Below, piece after piece: positions 45,961-55,385 of a stretch of 64,000 nucleotides of DNA. The position numbers and the translations under genes were made by a program. The stretch is from Pseudobacteriovorax sp. (lineage in GTDB: Bacteria; Bdellovibrionota_B; Oligoflexia; Oligoflexales; Oligoflexaceae): NCBI GenBank assembly GCA_013215145.1, contig JABSRP010000011.1:232738-296737 (forward strand), read 5' to 3'. The first letter of the stretch is position 1. Each line of letters opens with the position of its first letter. The notes under the pieces were generated by a model. It worked only from the letters and a program-made list of their open reading frames with translations. It did no database searches and was not told the DNA's origin.

Positions 45961-46806
45961 ATGAAAGCACTGATATATTTAATCCTTATGACGAGTCCTA
46001 TAGCAATCTCTCAGGTTGCTATAGCTGGTAAGCTCGAGGAGATACGAGACGATAAAGACAAAGCCTCAGAAACAAAAGAGAAAAAAAAGGTAACAAAAAA
46101 GAAAAGGAAAAAGCGGTACAAAAAGAAGACCGTAGTCAAGACGGAATATTCGGACGGTTGTGAAGAGGAATACCATTCTGAATCAGATTCTATCTTTTTT
46201 GAGCTTTTATTCCTTGCTTCATACGGAATATTTATCGGTGGTGAAGACGCTGAAGGGGAGACTGTCGACCTACAAATACCTTATAGCAATCATGGGGATG
46301 GTTGGTTTGCTCCGAGCGAATCTGCAGGATCTGACTACCTTGTGCAGATGGATTACAGTCTCTTTCGTGAATCTGAAGACCTAAGCGCTCACCAAGTGTC
46401 TGTGGGACTTGGCCTCTCGGATCGGGTTAATCTACTATTTGATTATGATCGCTTCGAGGAAAAAACAGAAACTTTCACTGACAGTTTGAGTGTTTGGCAA
46501 AGCAAAATTCGTCTTAATCGTGTTCGCACGTCAAATTTTGTCTTTCATTGGGATTTCGGAATGATGGGGTTTGATAATTCCCTTGGTGTCGTGGGTGGAG
46601 CTGGCTTTAAGATCTATCCGACCAAACCCGTTAGCTTTGATACCGGGTTCTTATGGGGAAGTGTTGATGAGCTAAGCTATAAAGAATTCGACGCGAAAAT
46701 GAACTTCCATCTGAATCGATATTATCTTCAAGGAGGATACACCTATTACGAATTCGGTGATCAGGTGATTAAAGGACCCAAAATAGGAATCGGAGCATAC
46801 TTCTAA
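45961..46806 (+). CDS. Outer-membrane beta-barrel-like protein with Lys-rich segment
   Basis: A 281-aa protein counted from ATG 45961, which has AGG nine bases upstream and opens the signal MKALIYLILMTSPIAISQ. Residues about 35-60 are extremely Lys-rich (EKKKVTKKKRKKRYKKK). The rest is beta-barrel-like, with alternating strands (HQVSVGLGLSDRVNLLFDYD, NFVFHWDFGMMGFDN, RYYLQGGYTYYEFG) and a C-terminal Phe (KIGIGAYF), as in proteins inserted by the BAM complex. The poly-Lys stretch may bind lipid A, nucleic acid or peptidoglycan. Its function is unknown. Confidence 0.68.
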   Translation: MKALIYLILMTSPIAISQVAIAGKLEEIRDDKDKASETKEKKKVTKKKRKKRYKKKTVVKTEYSDGCEEEYHSESDSIFFELLFLASYGIFIGGEDAEGETVDLQIPYSNHGDGWFAPSESAGSDYLVQMDYSLFRESEDLSAHQVSVGLGLSDRVNLLFDYDRFEEKTETFTDSLSVWQSKIRLNRVRTSNFVFHWDFGMMGFDNSLGVVGGAGFKIYPTKPVSFDTGFLWGSVDELSYKEFDAKMNFHLNRYYLQGGYTYYEFGDQVIKGPKIGIGAYF

Positions 46807-46845
46807 TTTTGAGAACCTAGGTTCAGCAAAAACTGTTATCAATCA

Positions 46846-46876
46846 GGCCAGGCTTTCTTCGGGAGCTGGCCTTTTC
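46846..46876 (+). terminator. Rho-independent terminator with TTCG tetraloop
   Basis: GGCCAG (46846-46851) pairs with CTGGCC (46866-46871); the inner arm closes on a C-TTCG-G tetraloop and TTTTCTT follows. It ends the barrel-protein gene. The 356-base gap from here to 47162 shows no other gene. Confidence 0.8.
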
Positions 46877-47162
46877 TTGTTAGACCGTATGTTTTAGCTT
46901 TTGCCTCCAGTTATCTTTGCCCACGATATGTTGGTGTAGTCTTAATGACTTACATTAATGATTTATCGAGACCTTGCAGGCTCGATGAGTGCGTCAATTT
47001 GGTTGAAAATATGCAGAAGTCAGGGGTTTGCCCTTGCCAATGTTTAGTCAAATGATCTATACAAACTTGTCTAATGAGATTATGCTTTTTTACGCAGTGA
47101 GAGCCATTTCGTTGTTTAAGTACGTGTCAACCTCAGGACCACTTTATAAGTCCTTGTTTCGC

Positions 47163-49355
47163 ATGAGACTCAAAAACATACCAATTAAAGTCGTTGGTTT
47201 GTTTGTCTTTCTTTTTATCATCGTCTCGTTTATCTGGGCGAGCTTGGTGGTTAGCGAGCATGTGCGGATGACAGTGTACGAACGCTTCGAATCAAGGGCG
47301 CGAGAAAACACCAAACTGATCGCCAAGCTGATCCAGCAAGATGTCTCCAGTGGATTGTATCCTGAGATTATTAGCAAGATTTCTGAGCTTACCGACTTCG
47401 AAGACCTAGTGGAAATCATCGTTATCGACTCTGAGGGTGAGCTTATCGCCAAAGACCTCCGCGATGATACTGGCGATTATACTACCGTCACGTATAGGCA
47501 AAGTGTCTATGCCCGCGGCGACGCAAATAAGATGCCCACTGGTTATCTTGAAGTTAAGTACAGTAAGGAGCGTATCGAAAACGCACTTAGCAGTGTGAGC
47601 CAAAACCTCCTTTATATCTTTGGCTGCGTATTTTTGGTGATTCTCATTGTTATGTTTTACACCTTTCGATTCTTGATTGCCCCTCTTCAAAGGGTGACCT
47701 TTGCGGTGACCAATTCGGATATGGAAAAGGGTTCTTTTGAGCGGCCCGAGAAGTCCGTATTTACAGAAATCAATTTGCTGACAGACAGCTTTAGCCATGT
47801 TTTTAAAAAGCTTTTCGAATACATTGAGATGAAAGAGGTCCATTCTCGTAACCGCGCTATTGCTAAGACGACGCAGATGCTCGCTCATGATGTACGCAAG
47901 CCCTTCTCGATGCTAAAGGCTTTGATTTCTATGACCCAAGAAGCCAAATCCTCTAGCGAGCAAAAAGAGATCTTAGACGAGAGTCTGCCCAGTATCAAAG
48001 ACGCGATTCATACCGTAGAAGGCATGATTGAGGATGTTATGCTGGTGGGAGCTGAGACGAAGCTCTCTGTAGAGGAAGTCCAGCCCGGTATATTTTTGTC
48101 CGACTGCCTTTACCGACTTTTTGGGATGAATACCGAGTTAGATATCAACCTTAGTTTTGATATTAGCGATACCACCCTCTGGCAGATCAGCCCTAAACGG
48201 TTCTCCAGGGTGTTTGCCAATATTATTGGCAATGCTGTGGAGCACATGCATGGTAAGGGTAACATCTGGATCTACGTGACTCATACCGAAGCTGGGTTCA
48301 GCAAAATCACCATTGGTAATTCCGATTCTTATATCCCCGAAGAAGACCGAGCCAAACTTTTTGAGTCGTTTTTCACTAGAGGAAAAGAAAACGGCACGGG
48401 TCTGGGATTGGCTATCGCCAAAAAAATTGTTGAAGCTCATGGTGGCAGTATTCATTGTCAGTCCTCTCGCACGAAGGGGACGGAGTTTATGTTTACCATG
48501 CCCTCCACAGAATCTTTAGATCCAATCGATCTTCCCGATCTACCCTCACACTCTAGCGATTACTTATTTAAACAGACGGCACCTGCGGTGGAAGAGGTCG
48601 GTGACGCCGCTGTTATCAACGAAGATCTGCTAGCAGAAATTTCCGCAATAGACTTCAATCTGATCGTCCTTGATGATGAAAAGATCTATATTGATTCCCT
48701 AAAGTCTAGTGTTAAGAGTCTGGGCATCAAGGTGGAAATCCATGGCTTTGATACTAGTCGCGCAGCCTTGATGCACGATCCCCATGACTGCGAGCTGATT
48801 ATATTAGATGTGGATTTAGGGCAGAATGATTTGAATGGCTTTCAAGTCTGCCGCCGGCTGCGGGAGCGAGGCTACGAAGGTAAGATCTGCATTCACTCCA
48901 ACCGTGGGCGACTGGAGTATCAGCCAAAATCCATCGAAGCAGGTGCGGACTTTTTCCTACCCAAACCTATGAACAAATCTGATCTATTGCAATTACTGGC
49001 TCAATCCTCTATCGCCGATTATACCCCGAGTCGTAAGCGCGTCCTACTGTTTGAAGACGAAAGGATCTATCAGAGGCAATGGCGCAAGCACCTCACTCAT
49101 GTGGATCTCACCGTCTATGCTAGCTTGTCTGAGGCTCATCTAGAAAATGTCGAGGGAATCGACTTCGTTGTCACGGATTACTATCTAAAGAATGGCGAGA
49201 CGGGAGCCCATGTTGCAGCTGAATTAAAGCGCAATGGCTATCGACAGCCGATTTTTCTTTCCTCCAATCTAGAAGAATCAGAGATTCCCAATATGAATCT
49301 TTTTACCGCCAAGGTCTGTAAGGATGTTAAGCGTGCGGTAGAGCGGATTAACTAA
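47163..49355 (+). CDS. Hybrid histidine kinase with two C-terminal receiver domains
   Basis: About 730 aa. I place the start at ATG 47163 (MRLKNIPIKV) just before the first membrane helix (VVGLFVFLFIIVSFIW); TTG/ATG codons at 47028-47040 would add about 40 residues. The periplasmic sensor is about residues 30-150, and the second helix LLYIFGCVFLVILIVMFYTF follows. The phospho-His is in MLAHDVRKPFSML. ATPase boxes are IIGNAVEHMHGKG and NGTGLGLAIAKKIVEAHGG. REC1 has Asp in LIILDVDLG and Lys in FLPKPM. REC2 has Asp in FVVTDYYLK, and its Lys region (LFTAKVCKDV) lacks the usual Lys-Pro. Phosphorelay to an Hpt protein is likely. Confidence 0.9.
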   Translation: MRLKNIPIKVVGLFVFLFIIVSFIWASLVVSEHVRMTVYERFESRARENTKLIAKLIQQDVSSGLYPEIISKISELTDFEDLVEIIVIDSEGELIAKDLRDDTGDYTTVTYRQSVYARGDANKMPTGYLEVKYSKERIENALSSVSQNLLYIFGCVFLVILIVMFYTFRFLIAPLQRVTFAVTNSDMEKGSFERPEKSVFTEINLLTDSFSHVFKKLFEYIEMKEVHSRNRAIAKTTQMLAHDVRKPFSMLKALISMTQEAKSSSEQKEILDESLPSIKDAIHTVEGMIEDVMLVGAETKLSVEEVQPGIFLSDCLYRLFGMNTELDINLSFDISDTTLWQISPKRFSRVFANIIGNAVEHMHGKGNIWIYVTHTEAGFSKITIGNSDSYIPEEDRAKLFESFFTRGKENGTGLGLAIAKKIVEAHGGSIHCQSSRTKGTEFMFTMPSTESLDPIDLPDLPSHSSDYLFKQTAPAVEEVGDAAVINEDLLAEISAIDFNLIVLDDEKIYIDSLKSSVKSLGIKVEIHGFDTSRAALMHDPHDCELIILDVDLGQNDLNGFQVCRRLRERGYEGKICIHSNRGRLEYQPKSIEAGADFFLPKPMNKSDLLQLLAQSSIADYTPSRKRVLLFEDERIYQRQWRKHLTHVDLTVYASLSEAHLENVEGIDFVVTDYYLKNGETGAHVAAELKRNGYRQPIFLSSNLEESEIPNMNLFTAKVCKDVKRAVERIN

Positions 49356-49587
49356 TCTCTTCGGTCCTAGCTACTACCTATCGGATCTTCATCGATTTCG
49401 ATACTCTAAGCTTAATAATCTGTTACCAATTTGTAATTTTATACAGATAGGAAGTTTGTTTGGTGTAACCACAGCTCTTCTCTAAGTTGTTGAGTTCATT
49501 ATACAACTGTTTTTTTTCTCAAGATTCCTTAAATCCCAACGATCCCATTTCCATGCAGCTTATACTCAGAGAAAGAGGTGGAAAAAG

Positions 49588-50754
49588 ATGAGATTAAAAC
49601 TATGTGGTATTGCGGCGAGTCTTGCCTTGGTAGGTTGTGGATCGTCTGATGATGATGCAGCAACGACGACCACTGCTACTACGGAAGCAACGGAAGTGGA
49701 TGTCAGTACGGGAACGGCCCTCAATGTAGGAGTCCTTGCTATTGGCTCGATAGATGCGGATTCTGTCGGTCTTGGGAGCAGCGATCTTTGGCTGCAGGAT
49801 GGCGACGATAGTGGTGAAACAGCTAGTGCTCGTGACTCGCGATGCTCTGATAATGGCACTCCCATGAATGCTGATGGTTCGCGAATGACTCAAGAAAGCG
49901 CTTCGTACCCTCAGACAGCTATTTACTGTGCCGTTGCCTTCAACACAGGCTCACCTGATTCGGTACTAGGTGCTATCTCCATCCCAGGTGTCTTTCTTTG
50001 CGAAGCAGAACGGGCTGGAGCTTGGGATTCTGATGTTGACTTTACCGAAGCGGGCAATAATGTAGGTGATGTCACTATCACTTTGTCTACGAACTGCGCC
50101 GAGGCCTGGTTAATAGAAGCCTTATCCGATGGTGGCGATGGTGTATATCCCCTTACGGATCTCACGTTAACACAACTTCCAGCCACTCACGGCTACGATA
50201 AAAAAATAACTATGGGCGTCGGTGATGGTCCCAGTGATATTTATATCCGTTCCTCTGATAATTTTATTGCGGCCAAATCGGAAGGCTGGGCGTTCTCCGT
50301 TGATCTGACCAACAACATCGTTCACTACGAAACTCTTGGCGAGTCTACTAGTACATCGGACAACTCAAGTTACGTGAGACGCTTACGACTGCGGGTTGAA
50401 GGTGAGTTAGGCGACACAGGTGCTTTTTCAAGCATCGCCTCTCTTCAGGCGCTAAAACTTGAGGGTCGTGGTGTGGATGAAGGTTGGAGTGAGATTGTCA
50501 CACTTACCGGATCACCAGCTGATGGCATGGCCTTTAACTATTATTACGAGGCTGAGGGTTTTCAAGCTGTAGAGGATGGGTGTAGTGTCAGCGATTGCTC
50601 TGCGATCACACGGATTAGCGCGACAGAAGCTCAGGTGGATACCTTCCACAGTAATGCTCAGGTAGACTTTACGGCACATGATGCTAATGAGGGAATCATA
50701 GTGTTTGATACAGTGGATCTTAGCGGCAATGGTACATACGATGCTTCACGATAG
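49588..50754 (+). CDS. Lipoprotein of unknown function
   Basis: A 388-aa lipoprotein with lipobox LALVGC and a Thr/Asp-rich linker (SSDDDAATTTTATTEATE). ATG 49588 has GAGGTGG upstream. Mature residues carry several Cys (RDSRCSDNG, AIYCAVAF, VFLCEAE, STNCAEAW, DGCSVSDCS) and many beta-like strands. Motifs SDLWLQDGDDSG and YVRRLRLRVEGELGD are visible, but I recognise no family. A G+C-rich element and direct repeats follow its stop. Confidence 0.75.
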   Translation: MRLKLCGIAASLALVGCGSSDDDAATTTTATTEATEVDVSTGTALNVGVLAIGSIDADSVGLGSSDLWLQDGDDSGETASARDSRCSDNGTPMNADGSRMTQESASYPQTAIYCAVAFNTGSPDSVLGAISIPGVFLCEAERAGAWDSDVDFTEAGNNVGDVTITLSTNCAEAWLIEALSDGGDGVYPLTDLTLTQLPATHGYDKKITMGVGDGPSDIYIRSSDNFIAAKSEGWAFSVDLTNNIVHYETLGESTSTSDNSSYVRRLRLRVEGELGDTGAFSSIASLQALKLEGRGVDEGWSEIVTLTGSPADGMAFNYYYEAEGFQAVEDGCSVSDCSAITRISATEAQVDTFHSNAQVDFTAHDANEGIIVFDTVDLSGNGTYDASR

Positions 50755-50790
50755 GTTTTAGAATGTTTTGGGGTCAAATGGCCCCCTTTC

Positions 50791-50970
50791 TGGACATTTT
50801 TCAAGATCTGACCCCAATCGATTTACCCTCGAAATCACAAAAACATTGCGCCTCGTTGGGGTATATTTGTTTTCGCGAAGGATATTGGTTCGCCTCCATA
50901 AGTTTTTTACAATTTCGACGGTAATTCGATTGTGATCATATCATAGACTGCTATGTTTTAGATATTGGAT
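50791..50970. repeat. 180-base direct repeat, copy 1
   Basis: This copy is about 88-90% identical to 51014-51193, exactly 223 bases downstream, with no length changes between them. Its left flank has GGGGTCA (50770-50776) and TGACCCC (50809-50815), which pair as an inverted repeat. The GATCTGACCCC segment resembles sequences flanking REP/RAYT-type elements in other bacteria; that link is from memory and uncertain. No coding frame is supported. Confidence 0.8.
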
Positions 50971-51013
50971 TGCGTTAAGTGGATTGTTCGGCAATTGTTG
51001 AGGAAGGTTGGCT

Positions 51014-51193
51014 TGGACATTGTTCAAGATCTCACCCTAATCGATTTACCCTAGAAATCACAAAAACATTGCGCCTTGTTGGGATATATTTGTTTTGGCG
51101 AAGGATTCTGGTTCGGCTCCATAAGTTTTTTACAATTTCGACGGTAAATCGATTGTGGTCAGATCATAGACTGCTCTGTTTTTGAAATTGGAT
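51014..51193. repeat. 180-base direct repeat, copy 2
   Basis: Second copy of the repeat at 50791. Shared long stretches include CGATTTACCCT, AAATCACAAAAACATTGCGCC and CATAAGTTTTTTACAATTTC. Together with the 43 bases between copies it fills much of the 641-base gap from 50755 to 51395, which holds no gene I can support. Confidence 0.8.
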
Positions 51194-51395
51194 ATAGCAT
51201 TGAGCCAATTGAATGGTTTGGGATGTTTTGAGGAGGTTTAATATGGGGTAAATGCCTAAACCTTACCCCATGATTTTTATTTGAAACTACCTAAACTATT
51301 TAGAAGATGAAACTTTGAGAGAAATCCAGATTTAATACTATATCAGCTACGTCAACTATCTACCGAAAGCTAGGTGACGTATCTAAAGACAAGCA

Positions 51396-51728
51396 TTAAG
51401 GGATTGAAAGGTTGTAAATAGTACAATATTTCGCAGTTGAACCTGCCCATTTTAGGTCCTCTTTCCCATCAATCTTTACCTCCAAGCCCTGTGCTTTGGC
51501 AAAAAGTAGTTTTGATAGGATGGCTTTTTTTGCGTCTTCAGAAGCATAGCTTGAGCTTAAGAAGTAGCCATTCGGACATCCTCCACTTGCTCGGGTTAAG
51601 CCAACGATGGTATCGCCGGCAGCGATGCCGTAGCTATAGGTATGGATCGTTGCGATTTTGCCAGTATTTTTATCAGCGAAAGCGTTTGCGCTGATGAGAG
51701 ATATCGCCAAAATAATAGCTTTTTTCAT
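51396..51728 (-). CDS. Small exported protein of unknown function
   Basis: A 110-aa protein. ATG 51728 has AAGGA six bases upstream and opens signal peptide MKKAIILAISLISANAFA. The mature part has GGCPNGYFLSSSYASEDAKK and a second Cys in AKYCTIYN, so one disulphide is likely. The protein is otherwise small and mixed alpha/beta. I recognise no family. It diverges from the C39-like peptidase gene. Confidence 0.72.
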   Translation of the reverse strand: MKKAIILAISLISANAFADKNTGKIATIHTYSYGIAAGDTIVGLTRASGGCPNGYFLSSSYASEDAKKAILSKLLFAKAQGLEVKIDGKEDLKWAGSTAKYCTIYNLSIP

Positions 51729-52035
51729 TTTTAGTCCTTTTTTTCTGCTTATACATTTCAAATCCATTTTGCTAACAGAAGAAAGAGTTTTCTTACTTAG
51801 AATTATTGCATGTCTGGGTAAAAAATATTTCTGATGGCTATTTATTTAATGGTTAAGGTGGGCTACGGAATGGGGGGTAAGTCTGAGACTCTATGAAATC
51901 AAAGCCCCAGAATAGTTGTAGATTTATGCAATAATCTCCTCCTTCGAAACTCTTATCATCACCAGTGTTATGCGCAAGTTTCACAGGCTAATGTTTGTGA
52001 CTTATCACTCCCTAGACTATAAAGAAAGGTATCAA
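51729..52035. other. Divergent intergenic region
   Basis: A 307-base A+T-rich gap between the small exported protein and the C39-like peptidase. No clear promoter pair, RNA gene or repeat was found. Confidence 0.4.
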
Positions 52036-53229
52036 ATGAAATCGAGACTACTTAACCTAATTGGAGCATGTCTTGTCTTGAGCTCTTCGGCTTCCATGGC
52101 TAGAGAGAGTTGGGAATTAGCAGACATGGGAACTGGGCAGACCAACAACTGGTCATGCGGTATTCATTCGTCGAATCGCATGCTAAATACCTACGGTAAA
52201 AATCTGTCTTATCAAAGGATGATCAGCGAAGTAGGGCCTTTCAACTATATGTTTCCCTTCAGTGCCGGTTACACGAAGTTGGTGGAAGAATCCATATGTT
52301 CTGCTTGGGGTACAGTCATAATCGGGGCTGCTCCTTGCATTTTTTGGGATACTGTAGAAAAGGAAGCTGACTTTCATGAATTGATTACCTTAAATCTAGA
52401 TAGGCTGGTGGACGGAGGCTTAGGAATCGGTAAGCCTACCAAGACTATAGCCTTAGAACTGGAAAGATATGGCCTTCCTGTAAAGACAAAAAGCGGTAAT
52501 ACTTCGATCGAGGACATTAAGTCTTTAATTGATCAGGGTAAACCGGTGATGACTCTGATACAAAATGGCAATGCTATTGTCGATGCCAGAGCTATCATTC
52601 CTTTTCTGCCTCAACCTTATTCATTTATTGTGGGGTTCTCTAATGTTCATATTCCAGGTCTTCACTGGATTGTGATCAATGGTTATGACTCTACTGGCTT
52701 TAAGTACTATAATACTGGTAGCGGTTCTGATTCACTTGGTGCACGAGATTCTTCTGGTCTCAATGAATCGCGTCATGTTTCGTTTGCTAATTTTCAAAGA
52801 CTATGGGGATGGAATCACTTAGGTTATAAGAAAAATAACAACTTAGTCCATGATTTTCTTAGAAGTTTAGAACTCGACAGAAATACTATTTTATGGTTTG
52901 ACGAGGCCTTGCCTGAATATCACGCGAGACAAACTGCTAGACAAATCTATTATGAAATTACTGGCAAGACTCTTAGTCGTGGGAAAGCCATTCGATACGG
53001 TAGGTTTCTGTTAGAACATTCTGAAGAAGAGTTGGAAGATCTAGTCTCACAAGACGTTATCATCGGGGTCTTCACATCCGTATGGGGTTACGAGCCAAGC
53101 CTATCACAAATCCGAACTTTAAAAGAACTTGTCGATAGCAACGAAATCCAAATTGATGACCTTAGAGCCTATGTTGAATCTCAACGACAAGCTGCTCTAT
53201 TGGTGCCGGTTACTTCGATACTACTTTAA
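52036..53229 (+). CDS. C39-like exported cysteine peptidase, copy A
   Basis: A 397-aa exported protein. ATG 52036 (MKSRLLNLIGACLVLSSSAS) has AAAGG seven bases upstream. The catalytic Cys is in TNNWSCGIHSSNRMLN (about residue 43) with a preceding Gln. The His is in PGLHWIVINGYD (about 213) and the likely Asp/Asn partner is in FKYYNTGS. This is the layout of C39-like/papain-fold peptidases, but free-standing and exported and not attached to an ABC transporter. The motif LGIGKPTKTIALELERYGLP and LIDQGKPVMTLIQ are shared with the copy at 59962. The C-terminal 120 residues are helical and not shared. Confidence 0.78.
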   Translation: MKSRLLNLIGACLVLSSSASMARESWELADMGTGQTNNWSCGIHSSNRMLNTYGKNLSYQRMISEVGPFNYMFPFSAGYTKLVEESICSAWGTVIIGAAPCIFWDTVEKEADFHELITLNLDRLVDGGLGIGKPTKTIALELERYGLPVKTKSGNTSIEDIKSLIDQGKPVMTLIQNGNAIVDARAIIPFLPQPYSFIVGFSNVHIPGLHWIVINGYDSTGFKYYNTGSGSDSLGARDSSGLNESRHVSFANFQRLWGWNHLGYKKNNNLVHDFLRSLELDRNTILWFDEALPEYHARQTARQIYYEITGKTLSRGKAIRYGRFLLEHSEEELEDLVSQDVIIGVFTSVWGYEPSLSQIRTLKELVDSNEIQIDDLRAYVESQRQAALLVPVTSILL

Positions 53230-53282
53230 GCTATAGACGTAACCATAAGATTATTAGAAATACTCTTTTTAGTTTGAATATG

Positions 53283-53318
53283 GTTGGTATTGTGCGCCGC
53301 TTGATGCGCAATACCAAC
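53283..53318. terminator. Hairpin between convergent genes
   Basis: GTTGGTATTG (53283-53292) pairs perfectly with CAATACCAAC (53309-53318); the inner bases add GCGC pairing. No T-tract follows, so it may be a bidirectional terminator of weak type. Confidence 0.5.
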
Positions 53319-53391
53319 GACATCATTGGAAAACGGGGTTCGTAGACAATCCTACTTTGTCTTAGCTGCAAGGCTTCCGAAAGAAATCGTT

Positions 53392-54429
53392 TTACTCAAC
53401 CATAGCCTCGTCAATCGAAAAGCATTCCTTTATGGGATCAATCGTCGCCATAGCTCCTATGGGCAAAACAAACATCGGGTCCGTATGTCCAAAATCCATC
53501 TGAGTGACAAGAGGAATATCGCATTTAGCCTCATCGAGAACGACCCGGCATAGCTCGTCGTCATACTGAGAGAAGGTGCTGGGGTCGATTTTGCCGCCGG
53601 GGCGGCCGAGTAAGATACCGGATAATCGTTCTAAGATGCCGGTGGCTGCGTAGTTTCTGAGCCAGTAGCGCAGCCATGTGGGGGAGGGCGCGTCTTCAGA
53701 TGTTTCGAGAAAAAGGATCTTTCCCTCCCATTCCTCTAGGCTGGGCCAGATCTCGGTACCTTTGATCATTTCGAGAACATCGGCGCAGCCACCAATTAAT
53801 TTGCCGCTGACCTTTTTCTTGCTTCCCAGGTAGCGCCAAGGACTGGGGTTATTGAGCTTGCGTTTTTGATCCTGTAAGGAGGTATCGTTCCAATCCAAAA
53901 ACTCCACGGTCCAACCATCAGGGTTGGGGCTGATCACGCCGGGCGCTTCGGTGCTCACCATGGTCTTGCGTACGGAATCTACCATGTAAGGGAACATCCC
54001 GCCGTTCTCGGCAAAACCCGAAAGGATCGAGGGACCATAAAAGCTGGTGAGGCCCGCCTTAAAGCAGGCAAAATGCGAAACCGTGGTATCGGAATATCCG
54101 AGAAAGACTTTGGGGTTCTGTCGGATCACCTCGTAATCAAAGTGCGGGATCAAACGCACCGAGTCGTCTCCGCCGATCGTGGCGATGATCCCTTTGATGC
54201 TCGGATCTTTGAAGGCATTCATCATATCAGCCGCCCTGGCTTCGGGATTCTGGGTGAGCCAACTGTCAGGTTTAAGTGTGTGCTCCATAGCGATCAGGTT
54301 CCAGCCGAACTCCTCTTCTAACTGTTTTTTACCACGTTCAAAGCGATGAGGGACCGCCTCAGGGCCTCCCCAAGACATGCTAACGGCAGCTACGGTATCG
54401 CCTTCTTTTAACGCTTTGGGACGGATCAT
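53392..54429 (-). CDS. S66 family peptidase (LD-carboxypeptidase/MccF-like)
   Basis: A 345-aa cytoplasmic serine peptidase. Catalytic Ser is in FLGYSDTTVSHF (about residue 113). The Glu is in ILFLETSEDAPSP (about 237) and the His in QMDFGHTDPMFVLPIG (about 317), the S66 triad. TIGGDDSVRLI is also typical. Family members trim the terminal D-alanine of tetrapeptides in peptidoglycan recycling; the MccF branch cleaves microcin C-type conjugates for self-immunity. The length and motifs fit the MccF-like branch slightly better, but the role cannot be decided. GAGG precedes the ATG at 54429. Confidence 0.9.
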   Translation of the reverse strand: MIRPKALKEGDTVAAVSMSWGGPEAVPHRFERGKKQLEEEFGWNLIAMEHTLKPDSWLTQNPEARAADMMNAFKDPSIKGIIATIGGDDSVRLIPHFDYEVIRQNPKVFLGYSDTTVSHFACFKAGLTSFYGPSILSGFAENGGMFPYMVDSVRKTMVSTEAPGVISPNPDGWTVEFLDWNDTSLQDQKRKLNNPSPWRYLGSKKKVSGKLIGGCADVLEMIKGTEIWPSLEEWEGKILFLETSEDAPSPTWLRYWLRNYAATGILERLSGILLGRPGGKIDPSTFSQYDDELCRVVLDEAKCDIPLVTQMDFGHTDPMFVLPIGAMATIDPIKECFSIDEAMVE

Positions 54430-54470
54430 GGGTTACCTCATTGTCATCGTTGCAGCGGGAAACGGACTCG

Positions 54471-55160
54471 TTACTCGCTATGATAGTAGGTGCTGGAATA
54501 GTATCCCTTAAAGTTTATCGATGCGTTGACAGTCTCTCCATCTTTGAGAGTCATGCTAAGGCGAAAGACCGGAGTTTCGGGATCGCTCTCATCAAGATTG
54601 ATGGCAATGCTACATACCTTAGCGTAGGCACCCTCACAGAGTTCGGGAGTTTTTAGCTTGCCCAATTGATCGTCAGTATCTTCACCGTTCTCAACGGGGC
54701 GAAATTTACCAACCTGTACTTGGTTTCCTTTGTATTGGAGAAGGATGGGAGCCTCCGCGGTATCAAAATTCAGGCCCAAACTATCGATATTGAATGGCGT
54801 GGTCAACGCAACATCACTGCTTTCGAACTTCAGCGGTCTACCAGCTGTAAAGATCAGTGGCTCTTCAGATAGGTTAGTATCCTCTGTGGTGAGATCGTGA
54901 TAGGAGACTTGAAACTGCAGGTATGAGAAGCCAGCCGCATCATCCCAATGATATCGGTTATCGTGGATCCAGCCATCAACACCAGCTTTATATATTACGG
55001 CAGAGGTTTCAAAAACTTGACCCGCTGAGAAGCTCTCAATCAGCTTTAGGTCAGCGGGCGGATTGCTTGGACTATCGTTATCATTAGAGTCAGAATCATC
55101 GCTCTGACATCCCATCGTAAGAGCCAAAGACATGGTCACGATGCTAGTGGTGAAACGCAT
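54471..55160 (-). CDS. Lipoprotein of unknown function
   Basis: A 229-aa lipoprotein with lipobox LALTMGC and an Asp/Ser/Asn-rich linker (QSDDSDSNDNDSPSN). AGGAGGG lies upstream of ATG 55160. The mature part is beta-rich (YLQFQVSYHDLTTED, PILLQYKGNQVQVGKFRP) with a Cys pair (PELCEGAYAKVCSIAI). It ends in a strand pair INFKGYYSSTYYHSE. It lies 41 bases upstream of the S66 peptidase gene on the same strand, so the two may be cotranscribed. I recognise no family. Confidence 0.75.
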   Translation of the reverse strand: MRFTTSIVTMSLALTMGCQSDDSDSNDNDSPSNPPADLKLIESFSAGQVFETSAVIYKAGVDGWIHDNRYHWDDAAGFSYLQFQVSYHDLTTEDTNLSEEPLIFTAGRPLKFESSDVALTTPFNIDSLGLNFDTAEAPILLQYKGNQVQVGKFRPVENGEDTDDQLGKLKTPELCEGAYAKVCSIAINLDESDPETPVFRLSMTLKDGETVNASINFKGYYSSTYYHSE

Positions 55161-55385
55161 AAGTTACCCTCCTTGTGGAGTATTAGAATGGCTACCCCCT
55201 GATCTTCCGATGAATGGGTAGCAGACATTGTATATCCTGTTTTATGACGGTTAAGCCTATGATTTCTGTGCAAAAAAATATAAAAACATAGACCTGTAGT
55301 GGTACCATACAATTATGACGATTGACTCTCCATAAAATTTCAATATTTTTCCTAAAATAGCCTTTAATACCTCTAAACGACTAAG

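Noticed and set aside
50791..51193. A protein gene in the direct-repeat region (plus-strand frame 50979-51185)
   Set aside because: The frame spans part of copy 2 only; it has no ribosome binding site and no protein-like composition.
53326..53553. Plus-strand ORF after the C39-like gene
   Set aside because: It overlaps the end of the S66 peptidase gene antisense and has no signal or domain.
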